Assembly: GCF_020447305.1 (NCBI RefSeq) | Contig: NZ_CP095732.1 | Location: 620,001 to 684,000, forward strand | Source of the DNA: Abyssibius alkaniclasticus | Lineage (GTDB): Bacteria; Pseudomonadota; Alphaproteobacteria; Rhodobacterales; Rhodobacteraceae | Length of the DNA: 64,000 nt | Direction of reading: 5' to 3' | The notes under the pieces: generated by a model | Database searches by the model: none | The model's input: the letters and a program-made list of their open reading frames with translations, nothing else | Told to the model about the DNA's origin: nothing | Program-made: the position numbers and the translations under genes | Shown here: positions 9,853 through 17,923 of the stretch, in pieces | How the letters are laid out: the number at the start of each line of letters is the position of its first letter | Position numbering within the stretch: position 1 is the first letter of the stretch

Positions 9853-10515
9853 ATGAGCGCCTTTGATTATGACCCCCCGACCGGCCCGCTGGACGTTGTC
9901 TATATGGATGACTGGTTTGCGATATTGAACAAACCCGCCGGATTGCTGAGCGTGCCTGGCAAGGGCCCGCAACTGGCCGATTGCCTGATGAGCCGGGCGA
10001 TTGTGCAATTCCCCGGCGCACGGCTGGTGCATCGGCTGGACCGCGATACATCGGGGCTGATTATGGTGGCGCGCAGCCACCCCGCGCAGGTCGCGCTCAG
10101 CCGGATGTTTGCCGAACGCGCGATGGAAAAAACCTATATCGCGCTGGTGGCGGGCAACCCTGCCGAGGATAGTGGCCATATCGACCTGCCGATCATTGTC
10201 GACTGGCCCAACCGCCCGCGCCAGATGATCTGCCATGAAACCGGGCGCAAGGCGCAAACCGACTGGCGCGTGCTGAAGCGCGGTGCCGACCGCGCGCTGG
10301 TTGAACTGCGCCCGCTGACCGGCCGCAGCCACCAGCTGCGCCTGCATATGCAGCAGCTTGGCCACCCCATTCTGGGCGATACGCTTTACGCCACGCCCGA
10401 ACAGATCGCGCAAAGCCCACGCCTGTGCCTTCATGCCGCAGAGCTTGGTTTTACGCATCCGGCCCGGGGTGGTTTTGTCCGCTATTCTGCCGCACCGGAG
10501 TTTGGCCTGCCATGA
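9853..10515 (+). CDS. RluA-family pseudouridine synthase
   Basis: A 220-residue RNA pseudouridine synthase of the RluA type. The catalytic motif HRLDRDTSGL, with the nucleophilic aspartate, lies near residue 60. The upstream AILNKPAGLLSVPG and downstream GRSHQLRLHMQQLGHPILGD segments are characteristic. It lacks the N-terminal S4 domain of RluC and RluD, which fits the short RluA class (23S U746 and tRNA U32 in E. coli). The target here is inferred only. Its stop overlaps the following VOC gene by 4 nt. Confidence 0.88.
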   Translation: MSAFDYDPPTGPLDVVYMDDWFAILNKPAGLLSVPGKGPQLADCLMSRAIVQFPGARLVHRLDRDTSGLIMVARSHPAQVALSRMFAERAMEKTYIALVAGNPAEDSGHIDLPIIVDWPNRPRQMICHETGRKAQTDWRVLKRGADRALVELRPLTGRSHQLRLHMQQLGHPILGDTLYATPEQIAQSPRLCLHAAELGFTHPARGGFVRYSAAPEFGLP

Positions 10516-10922
10516 GCAAGATCGCCAAGGTTTCCCTGATCGTCGAGGATTATGACCGCGCGATCGACTGGTTCACCCGCTGTCTGGGCTTTGAGCTGGT
10601 CGAGGATATTGCAATGGGCAACAAGCGCTGGGTTGTGGTTGCACCTGCCGGTGGCGGTGCGCAGCTCGTGCTGGCGCGCGCTGTGAATGCGCAGCAATCT
10701 GCGATGATCGGCGCACAGGGCGGCGGGCGGGTCTGGCTGTTTTACGAGGTGGATGATTTTGCCACCGCTCATGCCCATATGCTGGCAATGGGTGTGGAAT
10801 TTGAGGAAGAGCCGCGGCACGAACCCTATGGCGCGGTCGCCGTGTTCAAAGACCTGTATGGCAACCGCTGGGATTTACTGGCCAAGGCGCTGCCGCTGCC
10901 CCCGAAACAACCGACCGAGTAG
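10512..10922 (+). CDS. VOC (glyoxalase/bleomycin-resistance fold) protein
   Basis: A 136-residue single VOC domain made of two beta-alpha-beta-beta-beta modules, starting MSKIAKVSLIVEDYDRAIDW and ending in the typical VFKDLYGNRWDLL strand. The expected first metal-ligand histidine after the opening strand is replaced here (KVSLIVED), so enzymatic metal binding is uncertain. Function may be a lyase, an isomerase or a binding protein; none can be assigned. I used the ATG overlapping the rluA-type stop (ATGA) rather than an in-frame start 87 nt upstream. Confidence 0.8.
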   Translation: MSKIAKVSLIVEDYDRAIDWFTRCLGFELVEDIAMGNKRWVVVAPAGGGAQLVLARAVNAQQSAMIGAQGGGRVWLFYEVDDFATAHAHMLAMGVEFEEEPRHEPYGAVAVFKDLYGNRWDLLAKALPLPPKQPTE

Positions 10923-10930
10923 GACAAAGC

Positions 10931-12004
10931 ATGACCCTGAACCGCGATGACATTCTGGCCACATTGGCACAAATCATCGACCCGAATAGCGGCAAGGATA
11001 TCGTCGCCGCCGATTATGTGCGCGGGCTGACGATTGACGGGGCCGATGTGCGCTTCGTGCTGGAGGTGCCGCCGCAATTCGGCGCGAAAATGGAGCCATT
11101 GCGCGCCGTGGCCGAACGCGCCGTTGCCGCGATGGACGGGGTGGGCAGGGTTTCGGTGCTGCTCACCGCGCATGAGGCGAAAGCCCCGCCGCCCGATCTG
11201 AAAATCGGCCGCCACCCGACCGCGCAGCAGGGTGCTGGCAAGGCGCGTGTGCCGGGTGTGAAACATCTGGTCGCCATCGGCTCGGGCAAGGGCGGGGTCG
11301 GCAAATCGACCGTTTCCTCGAATCTTGCCGTCGCTTTGGCGGCGCAGGGGCTGAAGGTGGGCCTGCTCGATGCCGATGTCTATGGGCCAAGCCAGCCGCG
11401 CATGATGGGGGTGAATGCGCGCCCGAAATCGCCCGATGGGAAAACCATCATTCCGCTGCAAGCGCATGGCGTTGTGCTGATGTCGATGGGCTTCATGATT
11501 GGCGAGGCCGAGGCGGTGATCTGGCGCGGCCCGATGCTGATGGGCGCGCTGCAACAGCTTCTGGGACAGGTGGAATGGGGCGCGCTGGATGTGCTGCTGA
11601 TCGACCTGCCACCGGGCACGGGCGATGTGCAGCTTACCCTTGGCCAGCGCTACGAGGTGACAGGCGCGGTGATTGTCTCCACCCCGCAGGATGTGGCGCT
11701 GCTCGATGCGCGCAAGGCCATTGATATGTTCAAGAAGCTCGACGTGCCGGTGCTGGGGATGATCGAGAATATGTCGACGCATATCTGCCGCAATTGCGGG
11801 CATGAGGAGCAGATTTTCGGCCACGGTGGCGCGCGGGCTGAAGCCGAGGCGCAGGGCATGGACTATCTGGGTGCATTGCCGCTGGACCTTGATATCCGGC
11901 TGGCGGGCGATGGCGGCACACCCATCGCCGCCGCGCGGCCCGACAGCGCACAGGCGCGGGGCTTCGCGGCGATTGCTGCGGAACTGGCGAAAAAACTGCG
12001 CTAG
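10931..12004 (+). CDS. apbC: Iron-sulfur cluster carrier protein Mrp/ApbC
   Basis: A 357-residue P-loop ATPase of the Mrp/Nbp35 family that carries and transfers [4Fe-4S] clusters. An N-terminal MIP18-like domain (about residues 1-95) precedes the deviant Walker A GSGKGGVGKST near residue 117. The cluster-binding CRNC pair lies in MSTHICRNCGHEEQIFG, in the C-terminal third. Client enzymes could include the nearby Edd, but that is inference. A stem-loop with a short T run follows the gene. Confidence 0.94.
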   Translation: MTLNRDDILATLAQIIDPNSGKDIVAADYVRGLTIDGADVRFVLEVPPQFGAKMEPLRAVAERAVAAMDGVGRVSVLLTAHEAKAPPPDLKIGRHPTAQQGAGKARVPGVKHLVAIGSGKGGVGKSTVSSNLAVALAAQGLKVGLLDADVYGPSQPRMMGVNARPKSPDGKTIIPLQAHGVVLMSMGFMIGEAEAVIWRGPMLMGALQQLLGQVEWGALDVLLIDLPPGTGDVQLTLGQRYEVTGAVIVSTPQDVALLDARKAIDMFKKLDVPVLGMIENMSTHICRNCGHEEQIFGHGGARAEAEAQGMDYLGALPLDLDIRLAGDGGTPIAAARPDSAQARGFAAIAAELAKKLR

Positions 12005-12037
12005 CCCTGCCGCGCAGCGCAGCTGGTTTGCAACCAG

Positions 12038-12064
12038 CACCGCCGCTTGGCGGTGGCGGCTTTT
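12038..12064 (+). terminator. Probable terminator after apbC
   Basis: A perfect 7-bp stem CACCGCC/GGCGGTG with a GCTT loop (12038-12055) is followed by GCGGCTTTT. It lies 34 nt after the apbC stop. The rest of the 285-nt convergent gap (12005-12289) is GC-rich and holds no gene that I can support. Confidence 0.5.
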
Positions 12065-12289
12065 GCGCCGTTTGTCCTGGCCGCACTGACGGTCTGGCGC
12101 CGCTGCAAGCCTTGCTCCCGGCCCGGACTTTACCCAATCCGCACGCAGCGCCCCGACCAGATTGCAACCGGGCACAAGGGTGAAGCGCGGCGCGGGCGCA
12201 AAGCTGCAAGTGGCGCAACCTTGCCGCGCCGCCACCGCCCGCCACGGGCAGCGATTGTAAAATCGCGGCGCGCGGCGGGCTTGCCGGTG

Positions 12290-15200
12290 CTATTCAACCG
12301 CCAGCGGGCGGCTGCCCATTGTCGCACCGGTCTGCCCTGAAACATAGCGGATTTCATAGGCACCGGGCGTGTCGGGCACGGTCAGCGTGGCCGGGCTGTC
12401 ACCCTCGGTATAGAAATAGTCGATATAGCTGCCTTCAGCCGCGCCGACCTGCACGATCGTGATGAAATCCTGCATATTATCCGGCCCGTCCCATAGCACC
12501 TGCAGGCTGCTGCCAGCCGCCGCTGTTTCGGGCGCTTCGAGGTAAATATCGACCGCGAAGACCTCGATCACCTGCCGCGACAGGGTTTCAGCGGTAGAGC
12601 CCGAGACATAGCGCAGCTCGTATGAGCCCGGCACATCGGGCAGGGTCAGCAATCCGGGCGAGCCTTGCTCGGTATAATAATACTGCGTGAAAACCCCATC
12701 CGCCGTGCCAACGGGCACGATGGTCAGGTAGTCGTTGGACAGCATCGGGCCGGTAAAGGTGATGCTGGCATCGGAGCCGGCGATCAGGTCATCGGCAATG
12801 GCCATCGTGATCGGCGTATCGGTCACGCGGAACGGCACCGAGGCCAGCACAATGCGCGACTGTCCCGACAAATAGCGCACCTCGTAGCTGCCAACCTCGG
12901 CGGGGAGTTTGACCTCGGCGGGGTTGCCGCTGCGGGTATAGGCATAGGCGCCGAAATCATCCTCATCCGCACCGACGGGCACAACGACAATGGCGTCATT
13001 GCGGTTATCCGGCCCTTCCCATGCAATTTCAACCCGCGCCCCCGCCCCGCCGCTTGGCGGGGGCGACAGGCGCACCTGTGCTGCCGTCAGGGTCAGCGGC
13101 AATGTGGCCCGCGTTTCGCGCGACTGCCCGGAGACATAGCGGATTTCGTAAGCGCCGGGATAGTCGGAGGATTGCACCGCAATCGGGTTGCCTTCGCGGG
13201 TATAGGTATAATTGCCGGTAACCCCTTCATCCGTGCCAACTGGCACGATGGTCAGATAATCGTTGTGGTTGTCCGGTCCGGTCCATGTCACCTCGATATA
13301 CGCGCCGGCCACGGCAGACGGCATTGCCGACAGGGTGGTTTCAACCGAAACAAGCGTTAGCGGAATGCTGGCCAATGTCTTGCGGTCCTGCCCTGTCAGA
13401 TAGCGGATTTCATAGGCGCCCGCGGCATCGGGGCTGCGCACGGCAAGCGGGTTACCCTCGCGCGTATAGGTGTAATTGTCATTGGCACCTTCGGGGGCGC
13501 CCTGCGCAACAATCGTGATAAAATCGTTGCGATTGTCCGGCCCCTCCCATGTAACCTCGATGTCGGACCCGGCATTGGCCACGGCTTCGGCCGCAAGCGA
13601 GGCTGGTGTCGCCTCGATTGTCAGGGGCAGGCTGGCGAGCGTCTTGCGGTCTTGCCCGGTGATGTAGCGTAGCTCGTATGAGCCCGGATCGACCGGCAGG
13701 GTCAGGGTCAGCGGGTTGCCTTCGCGGGTATAGGTGTAATTGTCAAACTCGCCTTCGGGGGTGCCGACCGGCACAACGCTGATGAAATCGTTCCGGTTGT
13801 CCGGCCCCTCCCATGTCACCTGAATTTCCGAGCCGGCCGGTGCCACGGGCGCGGCGTTCAGCGTTACGGCATTGGCTTCAAGGGTGATCGGCAGACTGGC
13901 AAGGGTCTTACGGTCTTGCCCGGTGATATAGCGCAGCTCGAACGCGCCCTCGGCTTCCGGCATGGTCAGGGTCAGCGGGTTACCTTCGCGGGTGTAAGAG
14001 TAATTGTCAAACTCGCCTTCAGGCGTGCCGACCGGCACAACGCTGATGAAATCGTTCCGGTTGTCCGGCCCTGTCCAGGTGACCTGCACCTCCGAGCCTG
14101 CCGCAACGACGGGGGCCGCTTCAAGCGTGGCTTGCGCCTCGCTGACGGTGATTGGCAGGGTGGCAATCACAGCGCGCTCGCCGCCGGTCAGATAGCGCAG
14201 CTCGTAAGCGCCGGGCTGGTCGGGGGCGCGCACAGACGCGGGGTTGCCGTCGCGCGTATAGGCGTAATTGCCGCCCGCATCATCATCGGCACCAAGCGCA
14301 ACGATGGTGATGAAGTCATTCCGCGTGTCCGGCCCTGTCCAGTCTACCGCAAATTCGCTGCCAGCCACCACAACCGGCGGGGCGGCAAGCGTGGCGGGGA
14401 TGATCACCGCAATATCGCGGCTTGCCTGGATGACACCGGCATTGTCAAGATAGTGCAACGTGTAATTGCCCGGTTCCGCTGGCGCGGTCAGCAATGCAGG
14501 GTTGCCTTCGGATGTGCGTATCTGTGCCACTGCACTGGCCGCTGCGCCGTCGCGCGGGGTCAGAATGATGGCATCGCCCGGCAGGTTCAGCCCTTCCCAG
14601 TCGACCAGAATGCCGCTGGATGCGACCACCTCATCAGGGGCAGACAGGCGCACTTCGGCCACATCGACCACAAGCGGAATTGCCGCCAGAACCTCGTTGC
14701 GCGTGGCCGAAACATAGCGAATTTCGTAAGCGCCCGCGACAAGCGGTGCAACCATAGCAGCGGGGCTGCCATCTACCGTGCGCACATAGCTTTCAACCGC
14801 GCTGACATCGCTACCAAGGGGCGCAATGGCCAGATAGTCGCCATTGGCATCGGGGCCGGTCCAGGTGACAGGCACGGCGGCGCCGGGGGCAACGGGGCTG
14901 TCGGCTTCAAGCGTGACCGCATCGCTGAGCATCACTTCGAAACGCTGCGCATCGCCTTCAACCGTATAGGCAAATTCCAGCACGCCGCTCTGGCCGTTCA
15001 ACTCGGCGCGGGCAAGATAGTTGCCATCGGGCAGTTCGCTGCGCACAGAACTGCCGGGCTGGGCCGACAGAAGGGCGTTTTCGCTTGCCATGTCGATCAG
15101 CGTCCAGCGGATGCCCGCATCGCTGACCAGGTTACCCGCCGAATCCACGGCCACAAGATCCATGAACACAGGTGCCGCAACCGGCTCGGCAACCGGTTCG

Positions 15201-15835
15201 GATACGGTTTGCAGCGCGCTCAGCAGCTCATCGGCATTGCTGGCGGTCAGGTATTGGCCGCCGGTGATGTCGGCAAGGCAGGAAAGCTGGGTCTGGTCGT
15301 CAATTCCGGCCACATCAAAACCCACAACATGCGCGGTAAAATCAACGCCCGCATCCTCAAGTTCACGGGCCAGCGCGCAAGGATCGGCCTCGCAGCTTTC
15401 CAGCCCGTCCGAGACAAGGATGATCCGCGCCGGCCTGTCCTGCCAGCCCATTTCGCGCGCGGCATGGCGCACAGCATCGGTAAGCGGGGTGCGGCCGCGC
15501 GGCACAAGCGCATTCACCGCGGCCGAAAACTCCGCGGCATCCAGCGGGCCGACGGGCAGCACCGTTTCAATATCGGTGCAGCTTGCCTTTTCGCGATGCC
15601 CGTAGGCGACAAGACCGATACGGCTCGATTGTGGCAGTTCCGTCACCAGATCGCCGATCACCTCGCGCGCGATCTCAATTTTCGAAACGCCGTCAATTTG
15701 CCCCCACATGGAGTTGGAGACATCAAGCACCACAATCGTATCGGGCGCCTGCGCGCCGGGTGTTTGTGCCTGGGCGGGAAGGGCGGAAAAGGCCATATGG
15801 CCAAGGGAAATGGCGGTCAGAATGCGAATAAACAT
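12290..15835 (-). CDS. Exported von Willebrand factor A protein with ten C-terminal 88-residue repeats
   Basis: The 1181-residue product begins with a Sec signal peptide (MFIRILTAISLGHMAFSALPAQAQ region, likely cleaved after AQA at about residue 23). A VWA domain follows at about 32-210 with a MIDAS DxSxS at D38-V-S40-N-S42, a conserved Thr in GRTPLTDAV, and SDGLESC. A linker domain spans about 215-306. Residues 307-1181 are ten tandem repeats of about 88 residues, each centred on W-x-GPDNRNDFI, Y-x-YTREGNP and PGAYEIRY. I take the ATG at 15835 because the signal peptide starts there; upstream in-frame codons have no such feature and run into the lspA region. The role is unknown: cell-envelope adhesion or surface display is plausible. 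It is transcribed alone, divergent from lspA. Confidence 0.85.
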   Translation of the reverse strand: MFIRILTAISLGHMAFSALPAQAQTPGAQAPDTIVVLDVSNSMWGQIDGVSKIEIAREVIGDLVTELPQSSRIGLVAYGHREKASCTDIETVLPVGPLDAAEFSAAVNALVPRGRTPLTDAVRHAAREMGWQDRPARIILVSDGLESCEADPCALARELEDAGVDFTAHVVGFDVAGIDDQTQLSCLADITGGQYLTASNADELLSALQTVSEPVAEPVAAPVFMDLVAVDSAGNLVSDAGIRWTLIDMASENALLSAQPGSSVRSELPDGNYLARAELNGQSGVLEFAYTVEGDAQRFEVMLSDAVTLEADSPVAPGAAVPVTWTGPDANGDYLAIAPLGSDVSAVESYVRTVDGSPAAMVAPLVAGAYEIRYVSATRNEVLAAIPLVVDVAEVRLSAPDEVVASSGILVDWEGLNLPGDAIILTPRDGAAASAVAQIRTSEGNPALLTAPAEPGNYTLHYLDNAGVIQASRDIAVIIPATLAAPPVVVAGSEFAVDWTGPDTRNDFITIVALGADDDAGGNYAYTRDGNPASVRAPDQPGAYELRYLTGGERAVIATLPITVSEAQATLEAAPVVAAGSEVQVTWTGPDNRNDFISVVPVGTPEGEFDNYSYTREGNPLTLTMPEAEGAFELRYITGQDRKTLASLPITLEANAVTLNAAPVAPAGSEIQVTWEGPDNRNDFISVVPVGTPEGEFDNYTYTREGNPLTLTLPVDPGSYELRYITGQDRKTLASLPLTIEATPASLAAEAVANAGSDIEVTWEGPDNRNDFITIVAQGAPEGANDNYTYTREGNPLAVRSPDAAGAYEIRYLTGQDRKTLASIPLTLVSVETTLSAMPSAVAGAYIEVTWTGPDNHNDYLTIVPVGTDEGVTGNYTYTREGNPIAVQSSDYPGAYEIRYVSGQSRETRATLPLTLTAAQVRLSPPPSGGAGARVEIAWEGPDNRNDAIVVVPVGADEDDFGAYAYTRSGNPAEVKLPAEVGSYEVRYLSGQSRIVLASVPFRVTDTPITMAIADDLIAGSDASITFTGPMLSNDYLTIVPVGTADGVFTQYYYTEQGSPGLLTLPDVPGSYELRYVSGSTAETLSRQVIEVFAVDIYLEAPETAAAGSSLQVLWDGPDNMQDFITIVQVGAAEGSYIDYFYTEGDSPATLTVPDTPGAYEIRYVSGQTGATMGSRPLAVE
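12293..14917 (-). repeat. Ten tandem repeats of about 264 bp inside the VWA gene
   Basis: The translated units are 88, 86, 88 (seven times) and 85 residues long, covering residues 307-1181. Units 4 (13868-14131) and 5 (13604-13867) are the most alike, sharing the stretch DFISVVPVGTPEGEFDNY and TGQDRKTLASLP. Units 1, 2, 9 and 10 are the most diverged. The gradient (conserved centre, diverged edges) suggests expansion by internal duplication. Each unit is predicted to be an all-beta Ig-like module, from alternating hydrophobic residues and a conserved tryptophan. Confidence 0.9.
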
Positions 15836-15939
15836 AATTGGTCCTGCTAAAATGTGATTCCGGAGAAGATAGCACGCTACGCGATTTGGCCAAGAATTTT
15901 TCCGCCTCGGCGCGAATGGGCGCGCAAATTTTCGCAGGC

Positions 15940-15967
15940 TTGCCCTTGGCCCGCGATTTGGTAGGAA
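15940..15967 (+). promoter_or_regulatory. Candidate lspA promoter
   Basis: TTGCCC at 15940-15945 and TAGGAA at 15962-15967 are 16 nt apart, 24 nt before the lspA ATG. The layout (16-nt spacer and TAGG-type -10) resembles the candidate zwf promoter. A run of Ts in ATTTTTCC lies further upstream. The evidence is only motif similarity. Confidence 0.25.
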
Positions 15968-15991
15968 GGGGCAGATGTAAAAGGACACGCC

Positions 15992-16513
15992 ATGCAAAAC
16001 ACCCTGCGCCCGCTGCTTCGCATTTTGCTCTTTGCCGTCATTGCCTTCGCGCTGGACCGGCTGGCCAAGATCTGGGTGGTCGACTGGATGGACCTTGCCA
16101 ACCTCTATACGATCGAGATGTTTCCGCCCTATCTGACCTATCAGATGGGCTGGAACGAGGGGGTGAATTTCGGCTTTCTTGGCTTTGGCGGTGACACGAT
16201 GCGCTATGTGCTGATTGGCCTTGCGCTGGTTCTGGTGACCGGGCTGGTCATATGGCAACGCCGCGCATCGGGCTGGCTGTTGCCTGCCGCCACCGGGCTG
16301 GTGGTGGGCGGCGCGCTTGGCAATGTGTGGGACAGGGTGATTTTTGGCGCCGTGGCCGATTTTCTGAATGTCAGCTGCTGCGGCATCAACAACCCGTTCA
16401 CCTTCAACACCGCCGATGTTTTGATTTTTGTTGGCGTTGTCGGGCTGATCATCTGGGGCGATCGCGACAAGGGCAGGTCACGCGGCGCCAAGCCGCGCAC
16501 ACATTCGCGTTAG
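15992..16513 (+). CDS. lspA: Lipoprotein signal peptidase II
   Basis: A 173-residue inner-membrane aspartyl protease that removes signal peptides from prolipoproteins. Four membrane helices are visible, at about residues 8-26, 69-87, 93-111 and 139-156. The catalytic aspartates lie in the conserved blocks GGALGNVWDRVIFGAVADF and FNTADVLIFVG. The N-terminal LDRLAKIWVV segment is the usual family opening. Lipoprotein substrates in this window include the MlaA-like protein and the one at 29082. Confidence 0.93.
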   Translation: MQNTLRPLLRILLFAVIAFALDRLAKIWVVDWMDLANLYTIEMFPPYLTYQMGWNEGVNFGFLGFGGDTMRYVLIGLALVLVTGLVIWQRRASGWLLPAATGLVVGGALGNVWDRVIFGAVADFLNVSCCGINNPFTFNTADVLIFVGVVGLIIWGDRDKGRSRGAKPRTHSR

Positions 16514-16567
16514 CCCCGCTTGCCCTTTGCCAGCACAGGGCTATCTTGAAGCGGTAATTCAAAGGAT

Positions 16568-17923
16568 ATGCCCATGCGCCTGTTTCCCCTGCTCGGCCTG
16601 ATCAGCGCCGTCTTTCCTGCGCTGCTTCACGCGCAAACCGTCAGCAGCTTCACGCTGGAGAACGGGTTGCAGGCGGTGGTGATCGAAGACAACCGCGCGC
16701 CCGTTGTCACCCATATGCTGTGGTATCGGGTTGGGGCCGCCGACGAGCCGCCGGGCAAATCCGGCATTGCGCATTTCTTCGAGCATCTGATGTTCAAACC
16801 CACCGCGACCCGCCCCGACCAGGATTTTTCGGCCGTGGTGGAAAGCAATGGCGGCGATGACAACGCCTTCACCGCGCAAGACTATACCGGCTATTACCAG
16901 CGCGTGGCCGCCGACCGGCTTGGCCTGATGATGGAAATGGAAGCCGACCGGATGCGCAACCTTGTGCTGTCGGCCGATAACCTGGCCACCGAACGCGCCG
17001 TGGTGCTGGAAGAACGCGCGTTGCGCACAGAAAGCGAACCGGGTGCGCTGATGGGCGAGGCCCGCAGCGCCGCGCTGTTCATGAACCACCCTTACGGCAT
17101 TCCGGTCATTGGCTGGCGGCAAGAGATCGAGGCGCTGAATGTCGATGATCTGCGCGCCTTTTACAGCCGCTACTACGCCCCGAACAACGCCGTGCTTGTT
17201 GTGGCGGGCGATGTGACCCCCGCCGAGGTCGAGGCGCTCGCCCGGCAATATTACGGCCCGCTGGCCCCAAGCACCGATATTCCGCCGCGCATTCGCCCGC
17301 AAGAACCCCCGCAACTTGCCGCGCGCAGCCTTGTGTTCGAGGATGCGCGCGTTGCCAACCCCTATCTGGTGCGCATCTATCTGGCCCCGAACCGCACGAG
17401 CGATACGCAAAAGCAGGCCGCGGCGCTGTCGCTGCTGTCTGATCTTCTGGGCGGTGCGGGCATCGCTTCCGAACTTGGGCGCAGTTTGCAGCTCGATCAG
17501 GAAATCGCGCTGTCAACGGGTGCATGGTATGCGGGCACGTCGCTTGACCCCAATGAATTTGGCCTGTTTGTCATGCCGCGCCCCGGCACGTCGCTTGAAG
17601 AGGCCGAAGCGGCGATGGATGCTGTGCTGGCGCGCTTTATGGCCGAAGGGGTGGATGAAACCCAACTGGCCCGCGTAAAGGCCACGCGGCTTGCCGATGA
17701 GATTTACGGCATGGATGACCAGTTGAACCTTGCCCAGACCTATGGCGCAGCCCTGGCCACCGGGCTGACCCTGGCCGATGTTGCCGCCTGGCCCGAGGTT
17801 CTGAAAAGCGTCACCGCCGCAGATATTCTGGACGCAGCCGCTTTGGTGCTGAACAAGAACGCCTCGGTCACCGCCTATCTGACCGCCCCAGCCACGCCCC
17901 AGACCACAGAGGCCACAGAATGA
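16568..17923 (+). CDS. M16 zinc metallopeptidase, catalytic subunit
   Basis: A 451-residue periplasmic protease with an N-terminal signal peptide (MPMRLFPLLGLISAVFPALL, then HAQ). The inverted zinc motif HxxEH is present as HFFEH near residue 75, with a downstream Glu in the expected region (NLATERAVVLEE). This is the PqqL/mitochondrial-processing-peptidase-like family. It overlaps the next gene by 4 nt, and that gene encodes the non-catalytic partner. Such pairs form heterodimers that degrade short peptides. Substrate unknown. Confidence 0.92.
   Translation: MPMRLFPLLGLISAVFPALLHAQTVSSFTLENGLQAVVIEDNRAPVVTHMLWYRVGAADEPPGKSGIAHFFEHLMFKPTATRPDQDFSAVVESNGGDDNAFTAQDYTGYYQRVAADRLGLMMEMEADRMRNLVLSADNLATERAVVLEERALRTESEPGALMGEARSAALFMNHPYGIPVIGWRQEIEALNVDDLRAFYSRYYAPNNAVLVVAGDVTPAEVEALARQYYGPLAPSTDIPPRIRPQEPPQLAARSLVFEDARVANPYLVRIYLAPNRTSDTQKQAAALSLLSDLLGGAGIASELGRSLQLDQEIALSTGAWYAGTSLDPNEFGLFVMPRPGTSLEEAEAAMDAVLARFMAEGVDETQLARVKATRLADEIYGMDDQLNLAQTYGAALATGLTLADVAAWPEVLKSVTAADILDAAALVLNKNASVTAYLTAPATPQTTEATE

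Noticed and set aside
12016-12040. An anticodon-arm-like stem around TTTGCAA that might suggest tRNA-Ala
   Set aside because: There is no matching acceptor stem, D arm or T-psi-C arm in the expected spacing, so it is not a tRNA.
12047-12340. A 97-residue frame across the apbC/VWA gap
   Set aside because: The product is basic and unlike any family, no ribosome binding site precedes it, and it overlaps the real VWA gene.
12293-14917. CRISPR-like or satellite repeats
   Set aside because: The 264-bp units are in frame with an ORF, diverge as coding sequence, and have no unique spacers.
13916-15850. A 644-residue open frame antisense to the VWA gene
   Set aside because: It exists because the sense gene is GC-rich and built of tandem repeats. 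Its product is a His/Arg-rich shadow with no domain, signal peptide or ribosome binding site.
15836-16258. A longer start for the VWA protein at 16258
   Set aside because: It would bury the signal peptide in the middle of the protein and overlap lspA. ATG 15835 is followed directly by a Sec leader.
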